DNA of 64,000 bases from positions 11,418,923 to 11,482,922 of the forward strand of contig BSYO01000022.1 in assembly GCA_033239525.1 (NCBI GenBank), read 5' to 3'. The notes beneath the pieces are model-generated. The model was not told the origin of the DNA. It worked only from the letters and a program-made list of their open reading frames with translations, and did no database searches. Made by a program: the position numbers and the translations under genes. The stretch comes from Nepenthes gracilis. Taxonomy: Eukaryota > Streptophyta > Magnoliopsida > Caryophyllales > Nepenthaceae. Below, piece by piece: positions 13,401 to 25,907 of the stretch (its first letter is position 1; each line of letters begins with the position of its first letter).

Positions 13401-14628
13401 CTCAACCACCTGCTTAGAAGTCAACCAACCTCTTATTTCACCTAGTTAGTACCTGCAATTATCTTGAATTTGACTAACCTCCTTAGATAACAATCTTCTT
13501 ATACAAGTCAGCCAACCTCTTCCTAAAAATTAGGATTTCTTGTAGTTAACTCTCTTATTTTTATCTTTTAATATTTTATTTGATTTAAAAAATATTATAA
13601 TTCATATTTATTTATAAACAACCAACAACTTCCTCTTCCTATCCAGATGGTAGTGCCTCCTTACTTAGCTAGGGAGTTGATAATATTTTGGATTTTAAAT
13701 ATTTGTGCTAACCACTCAATCACATCCCTAATTTTGCTCACTAATAATTTGGGATGGCTAACTTGAATTTGTTAGGATCTTATTACAATTTCAGCTAAAG
13801 AGGAAAGATGGATCATGTCCTCCATATTTGTAGCAACCAATTCCTAAATTTTAGCTAGCCCTTAACCTAGTTTGTTTATACAAATTTTAACTCCAACAAA
13901 ATTATACTCAATCCATAGCCAAAACCACTTCTATAGGATTTTTAAAAATCTGCTTTTAACATCCAAAAATCATAGTCAATGACCTACTAAAGTGGGGCTC
14001 AAAGGGTTTGGTCAACATGGCTTGATTAGAGGTGGTTGAGCCATTCTATCTTTATATAATTAATCTCTTAAAATATAACCAACTTAATAATTATTATTGT
14101 TGCCATAATTTATGACTCCTAATATCACAAAATACTTGCAAAATCACCTTAATTTTGGCCACCATAAATTACTATGAGACTAGGTAACGAACTCCTATTT
14201 TTCCTTTCAAAATTTTTACCTCAAAGTTTAACCATGATAGATTTTAACTTTCTTCAAAAAAAAAATTTAGCTAACATATAAACACTTGTCTACTACATAG
14301 GGATACCTAAGGATCTATATTTTTACAAAATATGAAATTCTTACAATATTATTTCTTCACAACATTAGTTATTTAAAAATTTAGATAATTTAACAAGACT
14401 ATTTAAAATCTAGGAAATAATCCTAATTGATAATAAGGCTTAAAAGAAGGATGTCTATCCTAATTTAATATGTAACAGATCGGTTCCTCTATGATGGTGC
14501 ATTTAAGGCCAAAATTTATTAGCCATGTAAGGCTTAAACTTACAAAATTAATTAAATTATTCAATTAAAATTATTTATAATTTTACTTATTTAAGAAAAA
14601 TATTAATGATAACATCTAAAATGTTACA
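10411..14628 (-). mobile_element. 5' LTR of the Tekay-like chromovirus
   Basis: Partner of the LTR at 1-3102. Read on the minus strand it starts TGTAACATTTTAGATG at 14628. From about 11170 rightward it aligns by eye along its length with the left-edge copy. The stretch 10411-11170 has no partner in the window because the other copy is cut by the edge. The left border is inferred from the degenerate primer-binding site and is approximate. The LTR would be about 4.2 kb, which is long but known for this lineage. No gene is present. Confidence 0.55.
12296..12579. repeat. Perfect 142-bp tandem duplication within the LTR
   Basis: Two adjacent units (12296-12437 and 12438-12579) begin ATAACATCCTTCATC and end CATGGTCTG. 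I see no mismatch between them. The other LTR (around 1049-1195) has only one unit, so the duplication arose after the element inserted. Confidence 0.9.
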
Positions 14629-14641
14629 GAAAAAGACATTT

Positions 14642-14855
14642 CTCCACACTTAGATTGAATCACTATGTCCTTGAAATCGAGTGATCTATCTTGAGAAGCA
14701 TACTGTGTCCTTTGAGTAATCTATCTTGACATTTGGAGTTTTAGAAGGTTCTCCTCTACACTTAATGTCAAAATTTCATCAACAACATGCCCTAAGGAAT
14801 CAGCATCCAAGTAGCCACCATCAGCAACCTTATGGTTTGACTCTAAAGAATCTGT
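14642..14855 (-). pseudogene. Unrecognised coding-like fragment
   Basis: On the minus strand one frame reads a fairly ordinary peptide, including 'VADGGYLDADSLGHVVDE' and 'ILTLSVEENLLKLQMSR', then a stop and more coding-like text. Composition is less AT-biased than its surroundings. I do not recognise the family. It could be one exon of a captured or decayed host gene, or chance. No flanking exons could be assigned. Confidence 0.25.
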
Positions 14856-14860
14856 AACTT

Positions 14861-16955
14861 TTCCTTGCCTTTTTTTTTTTTATGATCTAGCTTGTACTTA
14901 TTTAGATGTCAGAGCAGTTTTCTAGTTACTACAACTCAAGTTCTTGGTGTGCTAGACCCAAGAACTATTTATTTTGATTGAGCATCATCTTAGGTTGTCT
15001 CAATTCCGAACTGAAGCACAATTTAGATAAGTATTAGCATTATTGTTTTGTTATCATGTATGCTACTTTTGGCCTAATTCTTGTTCTAATATTGATTCAA
15101 CCTACAATGGCAGTGGTAATATGAGGAAGTACCTTGGCTCGCCCTGTCTGGTTAGGTGATCCAAATCCTTCACATCTGGATACTTATAAATATTTGTATA
15201 AAATATATTGGACAATATCAATTATATATAATGCAACAATAATTGGAACCAGAGAGAGAGAGAGATTAAAGAAGAATGACAAAGATGTACAAATTTTATT
15301 ATATTTTACCAAAACGTCATACTGTTTTATTCTCCTAATAATTAAGATTTATTTTTAAATATAACAGATTAAGGTTTAAATAACACATTGTAATATTATT
15401 TTAATATCTACTTTCCATCACTTTTAAAATAATCTCAATTATTAAGAAAATAAAAAAACCTAATATTTAAAAATCATCATAACAAAACCTAAAATGCACA
15501 ATAAAATGTTAGGCAAATTTTGGAGCTTTAATTAACAAACCCTCATGAAATTATCTCTAATTGGGAAACTACTCAGACAATCTTCCACAGCCTATGTTTC
15601 TTAAATGGAGAAACTGATGCAGACTATAGGAAAGTAGCCTTCCACACCCAACACAAAGGGCAGCAATTGCTATTATATGAATAATATTTCTACTTTTGTT
15701 AAATAAATAAACAAATAAAAATATATATATTTTCTAGTCAATTTTTGGACTTTGATTTACCTAGTGAGATAGTAAGCAATAAACAAGGAAAATGGTCAGG
15801 AAAGATGGCACAATAGCAGCCCTTCTTATTCTGCTTGATTTGGTCACAAATACCTGCAGAAGAGTAAGGGTCAATATACTCAGTACTGAAAAAACCACTG
15901 CTCATTTGGAATGGCAATGGGCCAGCTTTTGGGTGGGTAGTGTCGAACTCAAACTTAACCCCCAAAACTTTTAACTCATAACCGATAACCTAACTCACAA
16001 TACTTCGGATCGGATATAAATCCGATGTTTTGGGCTATGCCCGAACCCGATCTAGAAGTATTTTGTCTTTTCATATTAAAGAAAGAAATTAAAATTTTGA
16101 TAAATTAGTATAGTTTTTAGCCAATTAAATTAGCAGTATAATTTATCAATAAATATTTAAATTTATAATCTATTAAATGTAAATTGGTTCATAAAAACTT
16201 GTAAAAAATAATTGTAATTATAAAACAAGAATATAAATATTCCGATATTAACTTCAAAAGACAATGGAAATCTCCATGGTTCTCTCCAAGTACAAAGTAG
16301 CTCACCAAACATGCATTCCATCAAAAGTAAAATCTACATTATGTTAAACAAAGTAAGGCATCTGGGTCAACTTTATGTAAAGATCATCAGGTTAATATTT
16401 ATGTATCATTTCAGATTATATATATTATATGATACTTGGGTCGGGTTTGAGTTACTATATTGTTAGGTTAACATTAAGTATTGGCAAATTTTATAATTTT
16501 AAATTGCATTTTGAGTTAATTATTTTATATTTTGTCTCTAAGTGAAAGTTTTTATATTCATATTCAATTGATGTGGTAGAACTATTTTTCGCATGAGGAA
16601 AGGCTCGTGTGAAGCGTGTCTTGGTATTTGTGCAATTCATGCTTAAGTGAAATTATGCATTTACTCAACATGTGTTTGTAAGTTGTTCGGCACGTGACTA
16701 CAAATTATAGAATATGTAACGAGTCTACATGTAGACCGCAAGATAGGTTCATAAACTAACAATATCTAGAGACCCTCCGTATGTTGTTTGCGAGCTAATA
16801 CCTCGAGCTATGGGATTCCATATTAGGAGCACAAGTCTCTCACGTATTAGAAGCTCAAGTGAAAGGCTGATACTACTTTTGTACGATGTTCACTCGACTA
16901 ATATTCGAGCCGACTAAAACAAGGGAGTGAGAATAATACTTAAGAAAATTGTTTT
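14861..16955. other. AT-rich intergenic stretch, no gene seen
   Basis: It holds short ORFs only (15134-15358, 15738-15965, 15792-15974). None has a recognisable domain, and those at 15.8 kb overlap on opposite strands. A short AG run lies near 15250. Nothing else stands out. Confidence 0.6.
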
Positions 16956-16959
16956 TGAG

Positions 16960-18065
16960 CATCTAGGATAAAAAATTGAGAGAATAATTTTTTCTTTTTT
17001 GAGAGATTCTTCTTCTTTTAAGTGAGTACTTTGTCATTGTAAAATTTCTTATAAAATCTAAAATTAAATCTTAAATTAATTAGCCTATAATTTACAAAGC
17101 TCTGGTGTATGGCTCATGCATTGATTTCAGGTGTGCACTGACTAAAAGAGTTTAAGCGAATATCCACTTGAAGAAATTAGAGAATGTTTGGATAGTTGTT
17201 AATCTGTAGATTTAAGAAGGACATTAGCTAGTCACATGTCAAAGTTTAGTAGTTAGATAGTCTTCTATGTCTTTTTATTAAAAGTCTCATATAATAGATT
17301 TTCAGTTGTTGACTTATAAATTGGAAGGTTTTTATCTGTAAACAAATTGTTTAAGAGTTATTCATTCGTCACCAAAATACCATATTTTCACGATTTTTGT
17401 ATTTTATTCATGGTATATGCATGAAAATGATAATAATTTAATTTCAACGTATAGATAAGTAATTTTTTTTATGTGTATTAAAATTATAAAATATTAATTT
17501 GTAATTTTTATGACAAATACTTATTCATAAAAATATCATTTTTTTGGTGGAATAATTACGGACCTACTTTAATCCAAATGGTTTTTTATTCCTCTGTACT
17601 TTGATGGAAATAATTATATCTACTAGAAATTACAAATGAGAGGATTCCTAAAATCCCTAAATGAGCATATTTGGCTCATTATACAAAACAATGGATTGTA
17701 TCCACCCCTATTGAAGAAAATATTGTTAGAATTAGAGACTCTTCTACTTAGTCTCATGATGAACGGGCTAAATCAAACTGAAAACATAAGGTTGTGAATG
17801 CATTGTTTGCTGTAATTTCACCCAATGAATTCGAATTTGTTTTTTTTGTGTGAAAATACTAAAGATACTTCGCAAGTTCTCGAGATTACACATTAAGGCA
17901 CCAAAATTGTTAAAAATTTAAAACTACAAATGTTAATCTTACAATTTGAGGAAATCAAAAGGAAAGAAGATAAATGCTTTATCGCATTACGCTGAACTCA
18001 ATGATATTGTCAGCTATAGTATTAGACAAAAAATTCTCAAGTAAAAAATTATTAAATTCAAGAAA
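16960..18065 (+). pseudogene. Copia-type gag (UBN2-like) remnant, copy 1
   Basis: The plus strand in broken frames reads like the gag-polypeptide of plant copia elements (UBN2 family, PF14223): 'FDGNNY' near 17600, 'ALFAVISPNEF'-like text near 17800, then 'LKLQM'-like and 'EDECF'-like and 'LNDIV'-like text up to about 18010. Many stops are present. It aligns with 19230-20510 from the AAATCTAAAATTAAA block onward. At about 18066 the copia text stops and gypsy-type gag text begins. Confidence 0.6.
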
Positions 18066-18620
18066 TGAGGCTTCGTAAAAAAGTCAAAGATTTCTTTTTT
18101 GGAGAAGATGAAACCAAGACTTAGAGAAAAATTCCTTCCAATGGATTTCTCTCAAATGGTTTTTCATCAATTTAAAAACTTTTGTCAAAATATTAAAAGT
18201 GCGATTGAGTATACTAAAGAGTTTTATAAACTCATAGCACAAAACAATCTTCACAAAGATGAAAAACATCTTGTAGCAAAGTTTGTTGGAGAAATACAGG
18301 GCTCTATCTGTAATAAAGTAGAAATGTACTGATTATGGATACTCAACAATGCATACCAACCAATATTAAAAGTGGAGGCTAGACTCTTTGGTTTGAGAAT
18401 CAAACTTCTACCATCTAGAAGGCGAATCTTCATGTGGAGATATTGTTCCTAATTCTCGTGGAGTTCCTCAAGAAGGTACAAATCCATCACCTAGAACTTG
18501 TTATAAGAATAATTTTATTTGTATCAACAACTGTAATACTTATTTTAAGTGAGTTCAAGTTGCCATCAGTTTTATGTTTGCCCTAAAAGACAAGCAAAGA
18601 CTTGTGTCAACCTTATTGAT
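18066..18620 (+). pseudogene. Gypsy-type gag remnant with a broken zinc knuckle, copy 1
   Basis: An ORF at 18099-18332 reads 'LREKFLPMDF', 'QFKNFCQNIKSAIEYTKEFY' and 'LVAKFVGEI'. This is the usual order of a Ty3/gypsy gag (LRxKFxPxxY ... EYTxEF ... LVxRFxxGL). Further on, 18530-18600 corresponds to a CCHC knuckle, but the second Cys codon is TGA and a base is missing before the His. The matching remnant at 28290-28810 carries the same TGA. Confidence 0.7.
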
Positions 18621-19229
18621 AAATTGGTCTGTGATTACATATATATATATATTTATATGTTTTTGTCACATAATGTTATACATGGCAAACTCTCCTCCAA
18701 AGTGCATTACTTGTGTTTCAGCCTATCTATTGGATATAATTTCTACAAGTATGAATTTTTTTAAAAAAATATTTTTAAATATTTATTAAATAAAATATTT
18801 AGATATTTAAATTTATATCAAACAATCACCAAAATAAGGTGTAGACATGGAAACTCAGAGGTAAGATATAGTGGCCCCATCTTCCCAAACATTGCCTAAA
18901 TTTCTCCTTACACAGTGACCCCCAATGTCCTCCAAAGACTTGATAAACAACACCCTTCTTTCGAGGTATGTTTAATTGAAAAAAAATATATATATAAAAA
19001 ATATTTTAAAAAATATAGTATTTAAATTTGATAATTTTTTTAAAAAAAAATAGCATAAAAATGTATAAAAATATTAATATTTTATTAAAAATTATTTTCC
19101 ATTGAAATTTAATTTCTATCTAGTAATTACTCCACTCAATTGCTTCGACCAAGAATTTATTTTATAAATTTCTATACATCTTACAAAGTAGAGATCAGAA
19201 AAGAGTGTGAAAACGAGTGAGAGTAAAGT
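18621..19229. other. AT-rich repeat stretch
   Basis: A TA run lies at about 18638-18660. The part at 18960-19140 (AATATTAATATTTTATTAAA and neighbours) recurs near 29620-29760, so it belongs to a dispersed AT-rich repeat. No coding signal. Confidence 0.5.
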
Positions 19230-20540
19230 TGAAGAAAATTGTCTTTGAGTATCTAAGACCAAAAATTGAGAAAACAATTCCTTTTTTGAGAGACCCTTTG
19301 TCTTACAAAATCTAAAATTAAAGTATAAATTGATTAGCCTATAATTTATGGAGTTCTGATATATGGTTCATGCACAAATTTAAAGTGTGCATTGGCTAAA
19401 GGAGTTTGAATAATTGAAAATATTACTTAGAGAAACTAAAGGATATTTGGATAGCTACTGATTTAAAAATTTAAGAAAGGCCTTAGATAGTCACCTGCCC
19501 ATAATTAGTCGCGTTAGAGATAATCTAGTGTATCTTTTTGTTAGTTTATAAGTTTATTCTTATCATATAATAAATTTTCAATTAGAAACTCTTAACTTGG
19601 AGAGTGTTTTCTCTATAAATGAATTATTTAAAAAATTTTCTTCATCACCAAAATATCGTATTCTCTCCATTTTTACAATTTATATATGGCATATGTATGA
19701 AAAATATGATGATTTAATTTTAACATATATATAAGTAATTTCTTTACATATATTAAAATTATAAAATTTTAATTCATAATTTTTACGACAAACACCTATT
19801 TATCCCTTTCTAAGAGTTTGTGGATTTAAACATTATTTTTTCAATTGGTAATAAGAGATTCACCCCAATTGTAAGACCTACTTTAGTCCAGATGGTGACA
19901 AACCAATTTTTTACCGTTCCTCTACACTTTGATGCAAATAATTATGCATGCCAGAAAGTCCCTATGAGTGCATTCCTAAAATTCCTAAAATACTAGATGA
20001 GTGTGTTTATCACATTACACAAAAACAATGGACTGCCCCTACCACCACTAAAAATAATATTGTTAGAATTAGAGATTCTTCTACTTAGTCTCATGATGAA
20101 TGAATTTAATTAAATTGGAAAAGTATAGTTGAGAATGCTCAAGTTATGATCCCACCCCATGAATTAAAACATATTTCTATATGTGAAAATGCTAAAAATA
20201 TTTAAAAAATTATTGAGACCACACATGGAGGTATTAAAATTATTAAAAATTTAAAACTACAAATGTTTATTTCACAATTTAAAAAAAAAATCAAAATAAA
20301 AGAAGATGAATGCTTTGATATATTTTATACTCAATTTAATGATATTGTCAAACCCCCTTCAATTTTTGTGAGAAAAATTCATGAATAAAAAATTGTTAGA
20401 AAAATATTGAGATTTCTTCTTAAAGGTTTAGATCTAAAATGATGACATTTGAAAAAGGCATTGATTTAGATAGCATAAAAATTGAAAAATTGGCATGATT
20501 ACTATAAACGTATGAAATTACTCTACCATAAGATCTGAAC
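19230..20540 (+). pseudogene. Copia-type gag (UBN2-like) remnant, copy 2
   Basis: A second diverged copy of 16960-18065 in the same orientation. Plus-strand pieces include 'ISICENAKNI', 'IETTHGGIKIIKNLKLQMF' and 'KEDECFDIFYTQFNDIVK', the diagnostic run of UBN2-type copia gag. Unlike copy 1 it continues in copia-like text ('KIVRKILRFL') past the point where copy 1 changes to gypsy gag. Stops and frameshifts make it a pseudogene. Confidence 0.7.
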
Positions 20541-21154
20541 AAGATATTGATGCAATGCACAACCCATCAATGAAGCAGTGCACTTGAAGTACAAAGCCTA
20601 CCTACTTTACTAAGGAGATATTTTAATAATACTTATTTATTAGCTAGTTGATAATATTTCAAGTAGTAGATATTGTCAACTTTCAAATCTTGAAGTTAAA
20701 TTTATTTTATATTAATCTAATTATTAACTTAAGTTAGTTTAAATCTTAAGACTCAAAAATCCACCTACAAAATAAAATCCCAATAAACATTGAACGTTAG
20801 CCTACAAATCGAATGCCGACAATACAATTGAAATAAAATAAATCAAATTATAGGACCTAAAATGTTATACTTAAAAGTAGCCCTTGAATACTACAAATAA
20901 ATAAAATCATTACTTAGACAAATCGATAGATGATTCCAAAATCAACTAAATCACCGATAGAACCTCACTATAAACTAATTATTATAATACCGTTAAATTG
21001 TATCAAAATAAACACTCTAAATATGTTATTATGATACATAATATATCATCTAAAACTCTAAATCCTAATTCTAGTTCTCAATTAGTTTTTCCATTAACTC
21101 TAGTTGCCTGCAACTATACCCTAAACCCTCTAATTTGAAATATTAGTAAAAATC

Positions 21155-24100
21155 TGAAACAACTTATTTTTTATTTAATTAATTTGATATTATCAATTTA
21201 TTTTAGGTTTAATTTAGATATATTAAAAATAATTGTGTAATGTGAATTTGAAGAAAAATTTAGAAAAGGAAGAAATTTTGGTACATAAGGCACACCTAAT
21301 GCGCATTCGTGCACACTTTTATCAGATTGGATGCGCCTGAGATGCATCTCTAGACCACTTGAGTGGGATTTGGGCAAATTGGTGAGTATTTGAGGTGGTG
21401 CATCTTTAGACCTGATATGTATTTGAGGTGGTGCTCGACGCGCATTTAAGGCAATTCTAGTAGATTTACTGACAAGGAAGAGAAATGAGAAAGTAATAGA
21501 AGGGAAGGAAGAGAGACGAAAAGAAGAAGGATTTCAAAATATCTTTTAATCAAATCTATCAGATTAGATGTTAAAAAAAGTATCCTTAAACACTATTATA
21601 TATTTTGATATATTTATTTTAGTATATTGTTATTTTTGATTATTTGAGCATGTATATAGTTTAGAGTTTAAAGTTTTTCCTGATTTGAACAAAATGGATA
21701 AATATTTTAAGGTATTATATTTATGTATAAGAATATTTGTAAAGAAAAAGTCACAAAAACTTATATATGGGCATTGTATGTGGTGTTCAATGTATGTTCT
21801 TCGGGTCGGGCTCTATTTTAAATTTGATTCAATATTTATACTTTCCTCCAGGGTAAAAAGCTTTGTGTTTGTAGTTTCCAGAGTAAAAGTTTTATACTTT
21901 TCTACTATATAAGAAAAGTTTTGAATTTTGATATAGAGATCCTCACCGATTTGATTCTTATGAGAACCATCATAAGGAATTGAACGGAATTAATATATTT
22001 AAACGTCCTAATAAATTTAGATAAATTTTAGGATTGCACTTATTATCCATGAGTGGTAAAAGAAAGCAGCATTTGTCTTTATCTATAGGGAAGAATGTGG
22101 AGATGGCTTGCCTATATGTTTAAATAGTGGTAATTTGGCCAAAAGTTACCAAAAGTATGTATAACCCTTCCTCAAAATCAGTTTTTTGGCCATAGTTCTT
22201 CAATTCGGGTATGTTTTGAATTTTAATATATTTTTACTTGCATTTAATTTAAATCCTTGATATTTTGATTTGAGATTCACAAGTTTCGACCACCGTTTGG
22301 ATTTGGATATTAGATTTGATTGGTTTCTTACATTTGGATCCTTTGACATTTGCTTTTGGATTATACACTTTGCATATAAGACCACTTTTGGACCTTCATT
22401 GATTTGATGTTTTGGATGTTTAGATTATGGCTTTTATGGGTTTTGTATATATTTTATTAATCTTCACTATAATGATAAATCTACTATTTTGTTATATATA
22501 TATTAATATTTGTTGGGTATTCAACTCATATTTTTTATTTCTAACCCATCCAAATTGGAGGGTTATGAATATTTTACAGAATGCTTGAACGAGGACGCTA
22601 ATAGAGAATTTATTATATTTTATAAGTATTAATTTTATAAATGATTTGTATTTATATCAGATATATTTTAAAATTATATGAATGACAAATAAATTGATAT
22701 TAATATATGTTATTGTGACAAAGTTAGGGTTCAAATTTATAAGGTACCGGTTTCCATGTTACGGTAATTAGAAGTAATTAAAGTAATAGTAAGTGGATCA
22801 AGTTCTAAGAACACGGGAGAAGTTAGATCAAAAGGCTCGAAAACCCAAAATTAGTGGATTTGGGAACCGCGTTATAATCTCCATGTATTAATTTGTAAAT
22901 AGAATTTGGGTTCTGATTTATAATAATCACGATATATTAAATCAATATATAATCAAAATTAGACTTTTGGTATGCAAGAAAATATATTTCGGAGGTGGAG
23001 CCGGGCAGCCGCCGATTCTAAGGAGCCAGTGCCTGTTGGGCGTTCGAGCGCCAGGGCAGGCGCTGATTCCAGGGCCGCGGTGCCCGCTAGGTGCCCGGCT
23101 GGCACTCAAGTTATTTAAATCGCAAGGGTTTCATTTTCGGCCAGATTCCGGCCACCACGCACGGGAAGAGAGAGGGAGGGAGAAAAGAGAGAAGATGGAG
23201 AGCGAGGCACTCGAGTTCGAATCCGTTTGAGAGCCAATTAAAAAAGTGATGAATCGGGTCGAGACAAATACAATTATACTCTCCTTTTTCATTTTCATAC
23301 ACTTTTATTCCGTTTTCTTTGGGTATCATCATTCTCATATCCGAATAAATTTATATATTATGTTGCCCATAATCTAAATATGATAATACATTAATTTCAT
23401 GTCCAAATATCAAGTTTTGAGTGGTATTTAGCTCTCCGAAAAGCCTAACTCCCACGCGGCACTGTTCATCCGCCCATGACCTCTATACCCACAAAATTTT
23501 GGGGCTTTTTCTTATTTTGGGATTAAAATATCATTACCCATAATTTAGGTATGTTAATTTATTAATTTGGTATCCAATTTGGTGGTATTATGTAAAAACC
23601 CGTTCACCAAAACCCTTGAATGTGTCCGGACCACGTTTGATCAATTATTTCCGATTTTATGCATGAATTGGCCTTAGGTAATGGTTACTCATGACATGAG
23701 CAAGTAATTATGAGAATTTCATGCCCAATTTTTTAGAATTGACCCGTTACCGAATTAGGGACCCTAAACCCACGGCCTGGAGGAATTAACCAATTAAATT
23801 GAGATTTATGGATAACTTAGCTCTAGAATGTTATGGATAAATTAGCTCTAGAATGTTATTAGCCGCACCATGAATTAGTTAATTTATCAATTTGGTGTCC
23901 AAATTGGTAGTTCTATAGGGTTTTATATTCTTTGGAATCCTGACCCATGCCCTCTTTGAACTTAGTTCAAATTAATTATAAATATGTATGACTTAGTTTC
24001 GAAAATTATGAGGCATGCAATTATGAAGGAAATTATCATCTGAAAGTTCTAAAGATACGTATGGCATCTTATGGTAAGAATTTCCTAATTTCTCCAATCT

Positions 24101-25907
24101 TATGGTAATTTATCCACGTATCATGAATGCAATGTTTTGAATGTTTCGAAAATCATATTATGATCCGTTTATGAAAGAATTAATAATCGAAAGTTTTAAA
24201 AATTTATGTCGGCATAATCAAAAAGAAATTTTTAATCATTCTAAACTTTAAGAAATATTATTTATGAAATATGATCGCGTGAGGAATCAAAACTCACGAA
24301 ATTATGAAAATTTGCATCGGAATATGTTTATGGAAAAAGAAAATGAAATTTGATGATAGAGAAAATTCTATAATCAAGATATGGACTTTTGGACTGATTG
24401 ATTTTTGGAATGTTCTCCGACAGAGTGGGAATGAAAGATTTTGTGGTTGAGAATAGAATTTCCTATTGAACAAGTACTCGAACGAAGGGTTATGAATAAT
24501 AAATTTTGATATGCCAAAATATTACAGTAGAAACTCAAGGGTCACTCTGATCGTATTTCCTAGCCATGTTATATCGTGGGTGATATTGTTGGCATATTTT
24601 AGTATGTTATATTGGAATATCGTGGTTTGTTTTGGAGCCGCTTGGTAGCTGATGGCCCCGTCTATAGGGATTGTATGTAGATGGCCCGCCTCTAGGTCCA
24701 TAATAGGAGGAACTTAGACTTTTGATTGTGTATGTGCACACAATTTGGGTTACGACCAACCGCTCATTTATCAGTGAGGCCTACTAATACTTGGCCTCCA
24801 AACGAAATATGTTTTCAACATAAAATTGATAACTAAGACAAAATACAAAAATGAACTAAAGGAATATGAAATGAATCATGAAGCTATCTTATTTGAATCA
24901 TGATAGTCACGTATGCATCTCTTCCATGTTCAATTATCTTTGTTCTGCTTAACTTTGTTTATGTTGTTTATCCCTTTTATTTCATGATGTACTTTTTGAG
25001 CTGTTAAGCTCACCCTTACCTCTTCTTCTTTCCAAATGAGAACTACGAGTTGACGCCCGAATAGATAGAGTAATGAGAGGGAATTTTGGCTAGAGAAGAT
25101 TTGCAGGACTTCAGAGGCTTAGAATTTTGGATATATTTAATGTATTGAAACGTAAAAAGTCAAGTTAGAGTAGTGTTGTATATTAATTGTGTCATAATAT
25201 GTTATTTATTATTATGGCTTATTGTTATACTTTCGCAGGTTGTTTATGGATCTAGATCTCCTTCCACATTTATTTGGATTTTTGATTTGTTTAGACTTAG
25301 ATGGCACCACTCTTTTGATCCTATATAGTAGTTGAGTTATTGTGTTGGAGTCATGGATGATATCACAGTTGTGGATCCTGTGTCTGTATTGTGGTTGAAT
25401 ATGGATGTTTGGATATTTATGTACTTGTGCAAGATTGATTATCAGATTGTATGTATGATTTTTGGCCCATTTCAGCAGAAATTCTACTCGATTTTCTGTA
25501 AAAATTTTATGTTATTTAAATTATGAGTATTAATTTTATATATTTATTGATAGAGGTTGTTAAAAAAAATAACCCGTTCTGTCACAAAATTATTATGTTA
25601 TCTGACCATTGTGGCTTTGGTTTATGTTAGATCGACAATGTTATTTGTATTGATAGTTTGTCACTTTTTTCTTACGAATATTTTGAGCAAGTTGTGTCAG
25701 TTTTATTATTGGGATATATAGTTTGAGAGATCCTATAATTGATGATATTATTGTTTATTATAATTGCTGTTGCTAGTGTCACATGAATGTTTTGTTAGAT
25801 CTGACCCAAATTTGGGTATTATATTTGAATGTCTTTTGGATGAAAATTTATTTTGTGAATTTATAAATTTATAGATTTTTTTTATATTATCTGCTTTTAG
25901 TTCGAAT
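21155..25907 (+). mobile_element. LTR 'C-prime', second copy of family C, interrupted
   Basis: Landmarks shared with 6579-9169 run in the same order. They are the start (AATTTGATATTATCAATTTA near 21180), the AAACGTCCTAATAAATTTAG block near 22001 (compare AACGTCCTATTATATCTGAC at 7939), TGTATAACCCTTCCTCAA near 22157 (compare TGTGTAACCCTTCATCAA) and, after the inserted LTR, CTTACGAATATTTTGAGCAA near 25671. It is much more decayed than copy C, and its borders are approximate. Confidence 0.5.
22714..25586 (+). mobile_element. Solo LTR 'D', innermost insertion of the second nest
   Basis: It begins TGTGACAAAGTTAGGG at 22714 and ends TTCTGTCACA at 25586 (2873 bp). C-family sequence lies on both sides. 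It contains a GC-rich patch (about 22985-23230) and the GAGCTGTTAAGCTCACCCTT motif near 24998 typical of plant gypsy LTRs. No exact 5-bp duplication abuts both ends. The word ATGTTAT occurs just before it (22707-22713) and eight bases after it (25595-25601), so a few extra bases may belong to the right border. ORFs inside (22967-23230 and others) look non-coding. Confidence 0.65.

Noticed and set aside
18549..18789. ORFs with hydrophobic Tyr/Ile runs as membrane proteins
   Set aside because: The run is a TA microsatellite read through, downstream of the broken zinc knuckle.
22967..23230. 87-residue ORF as a gene
   Set aside because: It lies in the GC-rich patch of solo LTR D and has no domain or promoter-like context of its own.
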